This document shows, one piece after another, positions 49,746 through 57,087 of a stretch of DNA of 64,000 bases. The translations under genes were made by a program, and so were the position numbers. The DNA is from an uncultured Hyphomicrobiales bacterium (GTDB lineage Bacteria > Pseudomonadota > Alphaproteobacteria > Rhizobiales > Beijerinckiaceae). Numbering within the stretch: the stretch's first letter is position 1; every line of letters starts with the position of its first letter. The DNA lies in contig CAIKAR010000017.1 in the NCBI GenBank assembly GCA_903825465.1, positions 62,001 through 126,000 of the forward strand. The letters are read 5' to 3'. The notes beneath the pieces are model-generated. The model was not told the origin of the DNA. It saw only the letters and a program-made list of their open reading frames with translations, and did not search any database.

Positions 49746-50456
49746 ATGCGGTTTTCCCAGCCTTTGATTTCCGGCCTTCTGCTCAAGCGCTACAAGCGCT
49801 TCCTCGCCGACATCGAGCTCGACACGGGCGAGGTGGTCACCGCCCATTGCGCCAATCCGGGCGCCATGCTCGGGCTCGTGGCGACTGGGAGCCGCGTTTG
49901 GCTTTCGAAGTCCGACAGCGCCACGCGCAAGCTCGCCCATTCGTGGGAAATCGCGCAAGCCGATTTCGGTTGGGGCTCGCGGCTCGTCGGCGTCAACACA
50001 GCGCGCGCCAACGCCATCGCCACGGAGGCGGTCGAGGCCGGATTTTTCGCGGAGTTCGAAGGCTACGCGCCGCCGCGCCGCGAGGTGAAATACGGCGCCA
50101 ACAGCCGCGTCGATCTTTTGCTCGAAAGCGAGGGGAAGCCGCCTTGCTACGTCGAAATAAAGAGCGTCACGCTGACGCGCCGCGCGGAGTTGGCCGAATT
50201 TCCCGACAGCGTGACCACGCGCGGCGCCAAGCATCTCGTCGAGCTCGGGGACATGGTGGCGCGCGGCGCGCGGGCGGTCATGCTCTATGTCATCCAGATG
50301 GAAGCCGAACGCTTCGCGCTCGCCGCGGACATCGATCGCAAATACGCGGAGGCTTTCGCGCTGGCGAAAAAGCGCGGCGTCGAGGCGATCGCCGTCGTGT
50401 GCGATGTCGGGCTGGAGGAGATTGTCGTGGCGCGAAGGGTCGAGATGGTGGGGTGA
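49746..50456 (+). CDS. sfsA: SfsA family DNA/RNA nuclease-like protein
   Basis: SfsA homologue of 236 residues, close to E. coli length. Marks are R-R-E-V-K-Y-G-A-N-S-R-V-D-L-L-L, Y-V-E-I-K-S-V-T-L-T and F-P-D-S-V-T-T-R-G-A-K-H-L; the D, E-x-K order is that of PD-(D/E)XK-type nucleases, as others have noted for the family. It is divergent from the CinA-like gene and converges with the Nramp gene three bases away. Confidence 0.93.
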   Translation: MRFSQPLISGLLLKRYKRFLADIELDTGEVVTAHCANPGAMLGLVATGSRVWLSKSDSATRKLAHSWEIAQADFGWGSRLVGVNTARANAIATEAVEAGFFAEFEGYAPPRREVKYGANSRVDLLLESEGKPPCYVEIKSVTLTRRAELAEFPDSVTTRGAKHLVELGDMVARGARAVMLYVIQMEAERFALAADIDRKYAEAFALAKKRGVEAIAVVCDVGLEEIVVARRVEMVG

Positions 50457-50459
50457 TTG

Positions 50460-51710
50460 CTACCCCCAAATCCCCGACATGCCCGAATACACGCCAAAAA
50501 CCACCGTCATGGCGATGATCGCCGCGACGACGCCCGCATAGGCGCCTTGCAGCCGGTAGGGCTGCGGCAACCGTCGCGCCAGCAGATACAGAAATCCCAG
50601 CACAATCGGCAGCAGCAGGGCGTTCATCACCTGCACGCCGACGGACAGCGACACGAGGTTGATCCCCGACAGCACGATTCCGGCGCCGGCGATCAGCGTC
50701 GCGGCGTAAACAATGTAGAACCACGGGGACTCGCCAGGCTTGCGCGCGAGCGAATGGTCGTAGCCGAGCAACTCGCCAAGGGTGCGCGCCGCGGTCAGGG
50801 TGACGACGATCGACGCGATCATCGCGGCGCCCGAGACGCCAAGGCCGAACAGCAATTTGCCGACGCCGACGCCAAGCGACGGAGTGAGCGCGTTGGCGAT
50901 TTCCTCGACCGTGTCGAGCGCCGCGCCCGGCTCTCCGCTCGACAAGGTCGCGGCGGTCGCCACGAGCACGGCGGCCATGATCACTTGCGTGATGATCGCG
51001 CCGACCGCCGTGTCTATCCGCGCCGCCGGCAGATCGGACACGCGCAGTTTTTTCTCGACGACGGCCGACTGTTGGTAAAACACCATCCACGGCATGATGA
51101 CCGCGCCGATGTTGGCGGCGACGAGATAAAGGTATTTCGGATTCGTGGCGGGAATGTCGAGGGATTGCGCCACGAGGCCGCCGAGTCCGGGTCCGGCCTT
51201 CCACGCGACGAACAGAAACACCAGTTCGAAGGCGCCGACCGCGATGGCGATGCGCTCGACAGTGAGATAGGAGCCCGTCACCGCGATGAGGATCAACGCG
51301 CCAACCGATAGGATCATCGTGATCCACGCGGGCACGCCGATCAGCGCGCCGACGCCCGCGAGCCCCGACAATTCGCTCAGCAACGCGCCGACGCAAGCCA
51401 CCAGCAGCGTCACCACCGACACCCACGCCCATCCCACGCCGAATTTGTCGCGGATAAGTTCTGCGTGGCCGCGTTTCTCGACGACGCCAAGGCGAACCGT
51501 GAGTTCCTGCACGATGTAGAGAATGGGAATAAGGACGACTTGCAAAAGCAGCAGGCGATAGCCCCATTCAGCTCCGCTCTGCGCGGCTGTGATGACGCTG
51601 CCGGCGTCTGTGTCCGCCAGCATCACGACGATGCCGGGGCCAGCGACGAGCGCCAAGCGCCGCCAGAAGCCGCGTGTCGGTTCGTCCTTGAGGGACAGTT
51701 GCTGGCTCAT
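50460..51710 (-). CDS. Nramp-family divalent cation transporter (variant metal site)
   Basis: An LeuT-fold transporter of about 416 residues with eleven or so hydrophobic helices. The canonical Nramp helix-1 motif D-P-G-N is D-A-G-S here, and helix-6 M-P-H-N reads M-P-W-M, followed by Q-Q-S-A-V-V. The Asp and Met that bind metal remain, but the Asn is lost. Such variants are typical of Nramp-related branches whose preference differs from Mn/Fe. ATG 51710 is used; a TTG five codons upstream opens the frame. Transcription starts in the 140-base gap to 51851. Confidence 0.88.
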   Translation of the reverse strand: MSQQLSLKDEPTRGFWRRLALVAGPGIVVMLADTDAGSVITAAQSGAEWGYRLLLLQVVLIPILYIVQELTVRLGVVEKRGHAELIRDKFGVGWAWVSVVTLLVACVGALLSELSGLAGVGALIGVPAWITMILSVGALILIAVTGSYLTVERIAIAVGAFELVFLFVAWKAGPGLGGLVAQSLDIPATNPKYLYLVAANIGAVIMPWMVFYQQSAVVEKKLRVSDLPAARIDTAVGAIITQVIMAAVLVATAATLSSGEPGAALDTVEEIANALTPSLGVGVGKLLFGLGVSGAAMIASIVVTLTAARTLGELLGYDHSLARKPGESPWFYIVYAATLIAGAGIVLSGINLVSLSVGVQVMNALLLPIVLGFLYLLARRLPQPYRLQGAYAGVVAAIIAMTVVFGVYSGMSGIWG

Positions 51711-51850
51711 GTGGTTGTAATCCAACGGCTTGGGCAGCCATTGTCCAGGCTGATTTTGGTCGGGAAATTATGGACGCCGGGCGCGCATGTCCATGCGGTC
51801 GGGCCAGTTGATAAACTTTCCAGATTGGAAGAGTTCAAAAAACAGCGGGA

Positions 51851-52690
51851 TCAATCGCGCGTGTACGCCAGGTTGCGGCGCGTCCGCAGCGCGACTTTAT
51901 AGCCTTTGGAGGCGAGCAGGCCGGGCAAAGCCGGCGAGGAGCGTCCGTCGATGTTCTCCATCAACAACGCCTTTGGCCAGATGGTTTCAGGGGCGTCGCG
52001 GAAAAAGGCCTCTAAAATGACCTCTTCGGCGCCTTCGACATCCAGCTTGATCGCGTCAATCGAGGTCAACCCCTCCGCCTCGATGACGCTTTTGAGGGTT
52101 CGCGCCTGGGCGCGCTCGCGTCCTTGAGCGGCCTCCGAGTTCATCAGCCGCATGGAGGTCTCGCCGTAATTGTGGCCGGCGACGAAGAGGACGATTTCGC
52201 CCGACTTGTCCGAAACCGCGCAATCCAGCGCCTTGACGTTGGAAAATCCGTTGAGGCGGATGTTCTCCGCGAGCCGCTCGAATATTTCCGCTTGCGGCTC
52301 GAAAGCGAGAATGCGGGCGCGCGGCCCCGCTTTCGCCGCCACGAACATCGTGTAGCCGCCCACATTGGCGCCAATGTCGAGAAAGGCGAACGTGGGGTGG
52401 ATCAAGCGCTCCAGAAACTCCCGCTCGGCCTCGTCGAAAAAACGCGGCGTGAACAGGAGGCGGCTTTCGCAGACGTTGTTGTAGGGGCGCAAGCGCATGC
52501 GCGCGCCCATGGCTTCCACATCGAAGGGCCGGCCGCCGAGGGCCGGTTGCGCGAGGCGGCGCAACGCGTAGCCGAGCCGCTTGCCAAGCCAGTTGGGCGG
52601 CATCGGCCGGCTGAGGGCGAGGATGGCGCCGACATAGGGGCCCGGCGCGTGGGCGCCGAATTCGGCGGGCTCTTGAGGCGTGTAGGACAT
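51851..52690 (-). CDS. FkbM family SAM-dependent methyltransferase
   Basis: Protein of about 279 residues. The SAM-binding motif D-I-G-A-N-V-G-G-Y-T is followed by F-E-P-Q-A-E-I-F and the FkbM-specific I-K-L-D-V-E-G-A-E segment. Members methylate sugars or secondary-metabolite hydroxyls. ATG 52690 starts M-S-Y-T-P-Q-E. It stands alone between the Nramp gene and the divergent copper genes, and no polysaccharide cluster is near. Confidence 0.87.
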   Translation of the reverse strand: MSYTPQEPAEFGAHAPGPYVGAILALSRPMPPNWLGKRLGYALRRLAQPALGGRPFDVEAMGARMRLRPYNNVCESRLLFTPRFFDEAEREFLERLIHPTFAFLDIGANVGGYTMFVAAKAGPRARILAFEPQAEIFERLAENIRLNGFSNVKALDCAVSDKSGEIVLFVAGHNYGETSMRLMNSEAAQGRERAQARTLKSVIEAEGLTSIDAIKLDVEGAEEVILEAFFRDAPETIWPKALLMENIDGRSSPALPGLLASKGYKVALRTRRNLAYTRD

Positions 52691-52780
52691 GGTGCTTCCG
52701 ATTGCGCGCGGGGTGTAGCACGCGGTCGAAGGCCGGGGGAAGCGCGTGGACACAGCGGCCGGCGTTCGCTAAACCAAGGC

Positions 52781-53179
52781 ATGACCGCCGCCGCGCGCCA
52801 GAACCCGGGTCGCTTCCGGGCATTCGCGATACTGATCGCCTATGCGCTGGTGTTCCGGCTGGCGCTGCCTTTCGCCGCCGCCGCGCCTTTTGTCGATTTC
52901 GCTGGAGACCCGCACGCGTTGTGTCTTGGCGCGCCGCAGGGCGGCGATGTATGCGAGGACGCTCCCACCGTCCCCGCCGGCGATCATGGGGCCTGCGATC
53001 TCTGCTGCCTTGCCACGGCGGTTCCCGCTGTCGCGGCGCCGTGTCCCGCCGGCGATGTGGCTCCCCTCGCGACCATCGTCCTCAAAACCCGCCTGCCGGA
53101 CCACGCCGCCATTCGAGGGCCGCCCGCGGAGGCGTGGAGCCCGCCGCGCGGGCAAAGAGGCCCACCCGACATCCAGTGA
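52781..53179 (+). CDS. DUF2946-like small exported protein
   Basis: A 132-residue protein with one N-terminal hydrophobic helix (A-F-A-I-L-I-A-Y-A-L-V-F), then a Cys-containing loop, H-G-A-C-D-L-C-C-L-A, typical of DUF2946. The tail is rich in Pro, Arg and Gly. It comes first in a run with YcnI and CopC-CopD, so a role in copper handling is likely. The ATG at 52781 is the first in the frame after the divergent FkbM gene. Confidence 0.72.
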   Translation: MTAAARQNPGRFRAFAILIAYALVFRLALPFAAAAPFVDFAGDPHALCLGAPQGGDVCEDAPTVPAGDHGACDLCCLATAVPAVAAPCPAGDVAPLATIVLKTRLPDHAAIRGPPAEAWSPPRGQRGPPDIQ

Positions 53180-53221
53180 GTTCGATTTGAACCTTTCGCG
53201 CGCAAACGCGCGCGAGAACTC
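53178..53221 (+). repeat. Composite hairpin between DUF2946 and ycnI
   Basis: An inner perfect stem, TCGCGCGC at 53196-53203 with GCGCGCGA at 53208-53215 (loop AAAC), is flanked by an outer stem GAGTTC at 53178-53183 with GAACTC at 53216-53221. It fills nearly all of the gap up to the YcnI ribosome site. It could be a weak terminator, a stability element, or a signal-responsive leader. Confidence 0.5.
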
Positions 53222-53239
53222 GACCCCTGGAGTCCTATC

Positions 53240-53782
53240 ATGTCATTCGTTCATAGACTTGCCGCGCACGTCCTGTGTCTCGCCGTTGTCGCCGCCTCGT
53301 CCGTCCCCGCGTTCGCCCACGCCACTCTCGAAGTGGACAAGGCGCCGGTGGGCTCTTTCTACAAGGCAGTCATGCGCGTGCCCCACGGTTGCGCGGGTTC
53401 GCCGACGATCCGCGTCCGCATCCGGGTTCCCGAGGGCTACATCGGCGTCAAGCCGATGCCCAAACCCGGCTGGACGCTTGAAATCACCCGGGGCAAATAT
53501 GAAAAACCGCACCAGCTGTTTCGCAACGCCCTGACGGAGGGGGTGACCGAGGTGTCATGGAGCGGCGGCAAGCTGCCCGACGACGAATACGACGAGTTCA
53601 CGCTCACCGGCACGCTGGCGTCGGATCTCGCGCCGGGCGCGGTGGTGTATTTTCCGACCGTGCAGGATTGCGAGTCGGGCGCGGCCGAGCGTTGGATCGA
53701 AATTCCGACGGCGGACAAACCAGCGGAATCTCTCAAATCGCCTGCTTCCGGGCTGACTTTGACGCCGGCTTCGTCCAAGTGA
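53240..53782 (+). CDS. YcnI family copper-binding protein (DUF1775)
   Basis: Exported protein of 180 residues. Signal peptide ends V-P-A-F-A, and the mature protein begins H-A-T-L-E; this N-terminal His is a copper ligand in Bacillus YcnI. The domain has V-P-H-G-C, P-K-P-G-W-T-L-E-I and the Trp-containing end R-W-I-E-I-P. It is followed by the CopC-CopD gene with an overlap (GTGA), so the two are co-translated. Confidence 0.9.
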   Translation: MSFVHRLAAHVLCLAVVAASSVPAFAHATLEVDKAPVGSFYKAVMRVPHGCAGSPTIRVRIRVPEGYIGVKPMPKPGWTLEITRGKYEKPHQLFRNALTEGVTEVSWSGGKLPDDEYDEFTLTGTLASDLAPGAVVYFPTVQDCESGAAERWIEIPTADKPAESLKSPASGLTLTPASSK

Positions 53783-55389
53783 GCTGGGTTTTCGCGGCGG
53801 CCTTGCGACCCCGGCGCGTTTGCGTGGCCGCATTGGTTTGGTTGGCCATGGGCGTCGCCATGCACGGCGCGTGGGCGCACGCTTCGCTGGTTTCCAGCGA
53901 CCCCGCCGACGGCGCGATGCTGGCGGCGCCGCCAGCCAAGGTCGTGTTGCGCTTCAATGAGCCGGTGTCGCCGCTGATCGCGCGGCTGATCGACTCCGCC
54001 GGCGCGACGCGCGCCGATCTCGTCGTCGAGCCGAAAAACGAAACGCTGGAAATCGCTTTGCCCAGCGATTTGCCGATAGGCACTCAAACCCTGAGTTATC
54101 GGATTGTCAGCGCGGATGGGCACCCGGTTGGCGGCGTGGTCGTCTTTTCCATCGGCGCGCCCAGCGGCGTGGCGCGGACGCCGACCTCCGACCCCTTCCG
54201 CGCGTTCGCTCTATGGAGTGTCGGCTTCTTCGTCCGCTTTCTGTTGTTTGTAGGCGTTGGCGGCGCTTTTTTCGCGGCATTCGTCGCGCCCCCTGAAACG
54301 AACCGGGTTCTGCGGCCGCTGCCCATGGCGGCGCTCTTCGCTTCGGCTCTGGCCGTCGCGCTTTCGATTGGCCTCCAGGGATTAGACAGGCTTGATTTGC
54401 CTCTTGGCGGACTGCCGGGGATCGCGCCATGGCGCGAGGGTCTTAGGGGAGGTTTTGCCTGGACCGCCGCGGGATTGATTATCGCGGCCGGCTTGGCGGC
54501 GTTGTCGCTCGCGACACGCTTGCCTCGGACATTCTCGCTCTTGGCCTTGCTGACCCTGGGCGCAGCCATGGCGTCGACCGGGCACGCGTCTACCGCTTCC
54601 CCCGCGTTTCTGACGCGCCCCGCGCTGTTCCTTCATGTGGCGATCGCGGCGGTGTGGGTTGGCGCATTGCCGCCGTTGGCTCAATTGGCCGCGCTGAGAT
54701 CGCCTTTCCTGCCGTTGGCGCTGCGTCGGTTTTCGGCGATCGCGGTTGTCGGCGTGCCCGTGTTGATTGTCGCCGGCATGGCGCTTGGCTGGGCGCAAAT
54801 GACCGGCGTGGGCGACTTTCTCGCGACGGCCTATGGGCGAATCCTGTTGGCGAAGCTGGCGGCGGTGGCCGCGTTGCTGTCGCTCGCGGCGATCAACTTG
54901 TTGGTTTTGACGCCCGGCGTCGAAAAAGGCCGCGAGCGCGCCCGCCGCTGGGTTTCTTTAACGCTGCGCGGCGAAATCGCGTTGGCCGTCGTCATTCTCG
55001 CGCTGGTCGCGGGCTGGCGTTTGACGCCGCCGCCCCGCGCGATCGCCGCGCAGGAGTCCGGAAAGGAGGAAATGATTCACCTTCACGGAGAGAAAATGAT
55101 GGCCATGGTGACATTGTCGCCGGGCAAGGTCGGCGCGAACCGGGCGCATATCGACTTGCTTGGCGCGGACTTCGGCCCGCTGGCGGCTTCCGAGGTCACG
55201 CTGACGCTCAAACCGGAGAATGGTTCGATAGAGGAACGCGCGACTATCGCCCGCGTCGATCCGGCGGGGGGATTTGAAGTCGATCGGCTTTTTTTGCCCT
55301 TCGCCGGCGCGTGGCGGCTTGAAATCGACGCGCGGATCGACGATTTCACCAAATACGAGTTGTCCGAAACGCGTGAATTTGCGAATTAA
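53779..55389 (+). CDS. CopC-CopD fusion with C-terminal periplasmic beta domain
   Basis: About 536 residues. A signal peptide ends G-A-W-A and the CopC domain begins H-A-S-L with the copper-binding N-terminal His; D-G-H-P-V-G-G is its second metal segment. Then about eight membrane helices form CopD. After them, a periplasmic tail of about 100 residues (M-I-H-L-H-G-E-K-M-M-A-M onward, with T-L-T-L-K-P) resembles the FixH/YtkA-like domain. GTG 53779 overlapping the ycnI stop is the best start. The protein probably brings copper into the cytoplasm or membrane cuproenzymes. Confidence 0.88.
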   Translation: MSWVFAAALRPRRVCVAALVWLAMGVAMHGAWAHASLVSSDPADGAMLAAPPAKVVLRFNEPVSPLIARLIDSAGATRADLVVEPKNETLEIALPSDLPIGTQTLSYRIVSADGHPVGGVVVFSIGAPSGVARTPTSDPFRAFALWSVGFFVRFLLFVGVGGAFFAAFVAPPETNRVLRPLPMAALFASALAVALSIGLQGLDRLDLPLGGLPGIAPWREGLRGGFAWTAAGLIIAAGLAALSLATRLPRTFSLLALLTLGAAMASTGHASTASPAFLTRPALFLHVAIAAVWVGALPPLAQLAALRSPFLPLALRRFSAIAVVGVPVLIVAGMALGWAQMTGVGDFLATAYGRILLAKLAAVAALLSLAAINLLVLTPGVEKGRERARRWVSLTLRGEIALAVVILALVAGWRLTPPPRAIAAQESGKEEMIHLHGEKMMAMVTLSPGKVGANRAHIDLLGADFGPLAASEVTLTLKPENGSIEERATIARVDPAGGFEVDRLFLPFAGAWRLEIDARIDDFTKYELSETREFAN

Positions 55390-55444
55390 CTGTCTCGCCG
55401 GGCGAATTTTTCGGCGAATCTCGACGAAACAGGGCGGAGTCTAG

Positions 55445-56296
55445 ATGTCTTTTGTCGACGCGGCCCAGGCTCATGGCCGGAAGACCGGCCAGATCAAATT
55501 GCACAGCGCGGCCGATTTCGAACCGATGCGGCGGGCGGGTTGGCTCGCCGCCGAAGCGCTCGACCTGTTGACGCCGATGGTGAAGCCCGGCGTAACGACG
55601 GCGGAGCTCGACCAATTCGCGTTCCAGTTCGGGATGGACCATCGCGCCTATCCCGCGCCGCTGGGCTACCGCGGCTTTCGCAAATCCATTTGCACCTCGA
55701 TCAACCATGTCGTCTGCCACGGCATTCCCGACAACAAGCCGCTGCGCCACGGCGATATCGTCAACATCGATGTGACCTTCATCCTCGACGGTTGGCACGG
55801 CGATTCCAGCCGCATGTACATCGTCGGCGAGGCGCCGCGGCGGGCCGAACGGCTGATCGAAGTCACCTATGAAGCGTTGATGCGCGGCGTCGCGGCGGTG
55901 AAGCCCGGCGCCACGACGAGCGACATAGGAGCGGCGATCCAATCCTTCGCGGAAGGCGAGCGCTGTTCGGTTGTGCGGGATTTCTGCGGCCACGGGCTCG
56001 GGCAATTGTTCCATGACGAGCCCAACATCCTGCACTATCAGCCAACCACCCAAAACGGGAAAAAGGATCCCGGCGCGCCGCTCAAGCCGGGCATGTTCTT
56101 CACCATCGAGCCGATGATCAACCTTGGCCGCGCGCCGGTCAAAGTGCTGCCGGACGGGTGGACGGCGGTGACCCGCGACCGCTCTCTATCGGCGCAATTC
56201 GAGCATTCCGTCGGCGTGACGGAAACCGGCGTAGAGATTTTCACCCTGTCGCCGCGGGGCTTGCACCAGCCATCCGATTACCGGCCGCAAGCGTGA
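55445..56296 (+). CDS. map: Methionine aminopeptidase, type I
   Basis: Removes initiator Met; 283 residues. Metal ligands are D in I-V-N-I-D-V-T, D in W-H-G-D-S-S, H in [10 protein letters not shown] in T-I-E-P-M and E in F-E-H-S-V; the catalytic His is in V-V-C-H-G-I. GGAG five bases before the ATG. The stop overlaps the radC start (GTGA). Confidence 0.96.
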   Translation: MSFVDAAQAHGRKTGQIKLHSAADFEPMRRAGWLAAEALDLLTPMVKPGVTTAELDQFAFQFGMDHRAYPAPLGYRGFRKSICTSINHVVCHGIPDNKPLRHGDIVNIDVTFILDGWHGDSSRMYIVGEAPRRAERLIEVTYEALMRGVAAVKPGATTSDIGAAIQSFAEGERCSVVRDFCGHGLGQLFHDEPNILHYQPTTQNGKKDPGAPLKPGMFFTIEPMINLGRAPVKVLPDGWTAVTRDRSLSAQFEHSVGVTETGVEIFTLSPRGLHQPSDYRPQA

Positions 56297-57000
56297 GCAA
56301 ACAGCCGCCCGCCGACGCGGGGGCGTCCGAGCCGCATTACGTTGGGCATCGCGACCGGCTGCGCGAACGGTTTCTCGAGGTGGGCGATCAGGGCCTGCCG
56401 GACTACGAGCTGATGGAGTTGATGCTTTATCGCTCCATACCGCGTCGCGACGTGAAGCCGATCGCCAAGGCGCTGATCCGACGGTTTGGCTCCTTCGCGG
56501 AAGCGCTGGGCGCCAACATCGACCGGCTCATGGAGGTTGAAGGCGTCGGCGAAGCCACCGCGACGGACATCAAGATTGTCGCGGCGGCTGGAAGGCGGCT
56601 GGCGAAGGGCGCTGTCAGCGAGCGCCCCTTGCTCGGCTCCTGGAAGGATGTGATCGAATATTGCCGCGCCGCCATGGCGTTCGCGGAACGCGAGGAGTTC
56701 CGGCTTCTGTTCCTCGACAAGCGGAATTGCCTGATCGCGGACGAAGTTCAGGGCGTCGGCACCGTGGATCACACCCCGGTCTATCCGCGCGAGGTGGTGC
56801 GGCGCGCGCTCGAACTGGGCGCGACGGCGCTCATTTTGGTTCACAACCATCCGTCCGGCGATCCCAGCCCTTCGGCGGCCGACATCAAGGTGACGTCGGA
56901 GATCGTGGCGGTCGCCAAGCCCATGGGAATTGAAGTTCACGATCACATTATCGTTGGCCGGCGCGGGCACGCCAGCTTGCGTGGCCTGAAATTGATTTGA
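56293..57000 (+). CDS. radC: RadC family protein (JAMM/MPN metalloprotease fold)
   Basis: A 235-residue protein with an N-terminal helix-hairpin-helix ([12 protein letters not shown]) and a C-terminal MPN domain with an intact JAMM motif, V-H-N-H-P-S-G-D-P-x-P-S-x-x-D. RadC is named for DNA repair, but its true function is unsettled. The GTG at 56293 overlapping map is the natural start, the ATG at 56158 lies inside map. Map-radC adjacency is common in Alphaproteobacteria. Confidence 0.94.
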   Translation: MSKQPPADAGASEPHYVGHRDRLRERFLEVGDQGLPDYELMELMLYRSIPRRDVKPIAKALIRRFGSFAEALGANIDRLMEVEGVGEATATDIKIVAAAGRRLAKGAVSERPLLGSWKDVIEYCRAAMAFAEREEFRLLFLDKRNCLIADEVQGVGTVDHTPVYPREVVRRALELGATALILVHNHPSGDPSPSAADIKVTSEIVAVAKPMGIEVHDHIIVGRRGHASLRGLKLI

Positions 57001-57005
57001 TTTAG

Positions 57006-57041
57006 AGAACTTCGCCGCGGCGATGGCTCAAGTTCTTTGTT
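57006..57041 (+). terminator. Hairpin after radC
   Basis: AGAACTT at 57006-57012 pairs with AAGTTCT at 57030-57036; the loop contains CGCCGCGGCG, itself able to pair, and TTTGTT follows. It lies six bases after the radC stop. A modest intrinsic terminator is likely. Confidence 0.5.
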
Positions 57042-57047
57042 AACCCG

Positions 57048-57065
57048 GCTTGATTATTGTCAAGC
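57048..57065. repeat. Inverted repeat before the GGDEF-EAL gene
   Basis: GCTTGA and TCAAGC are separated by TTATTG, a perfect six-base palindrome 22 bases before the ATG at 57088, in an AT-rich leader. It has the form of a small operator site. Confidence 0.4.
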
Positions 57066-57087
57066 TAGATTAAACCGGATCGTGAAA

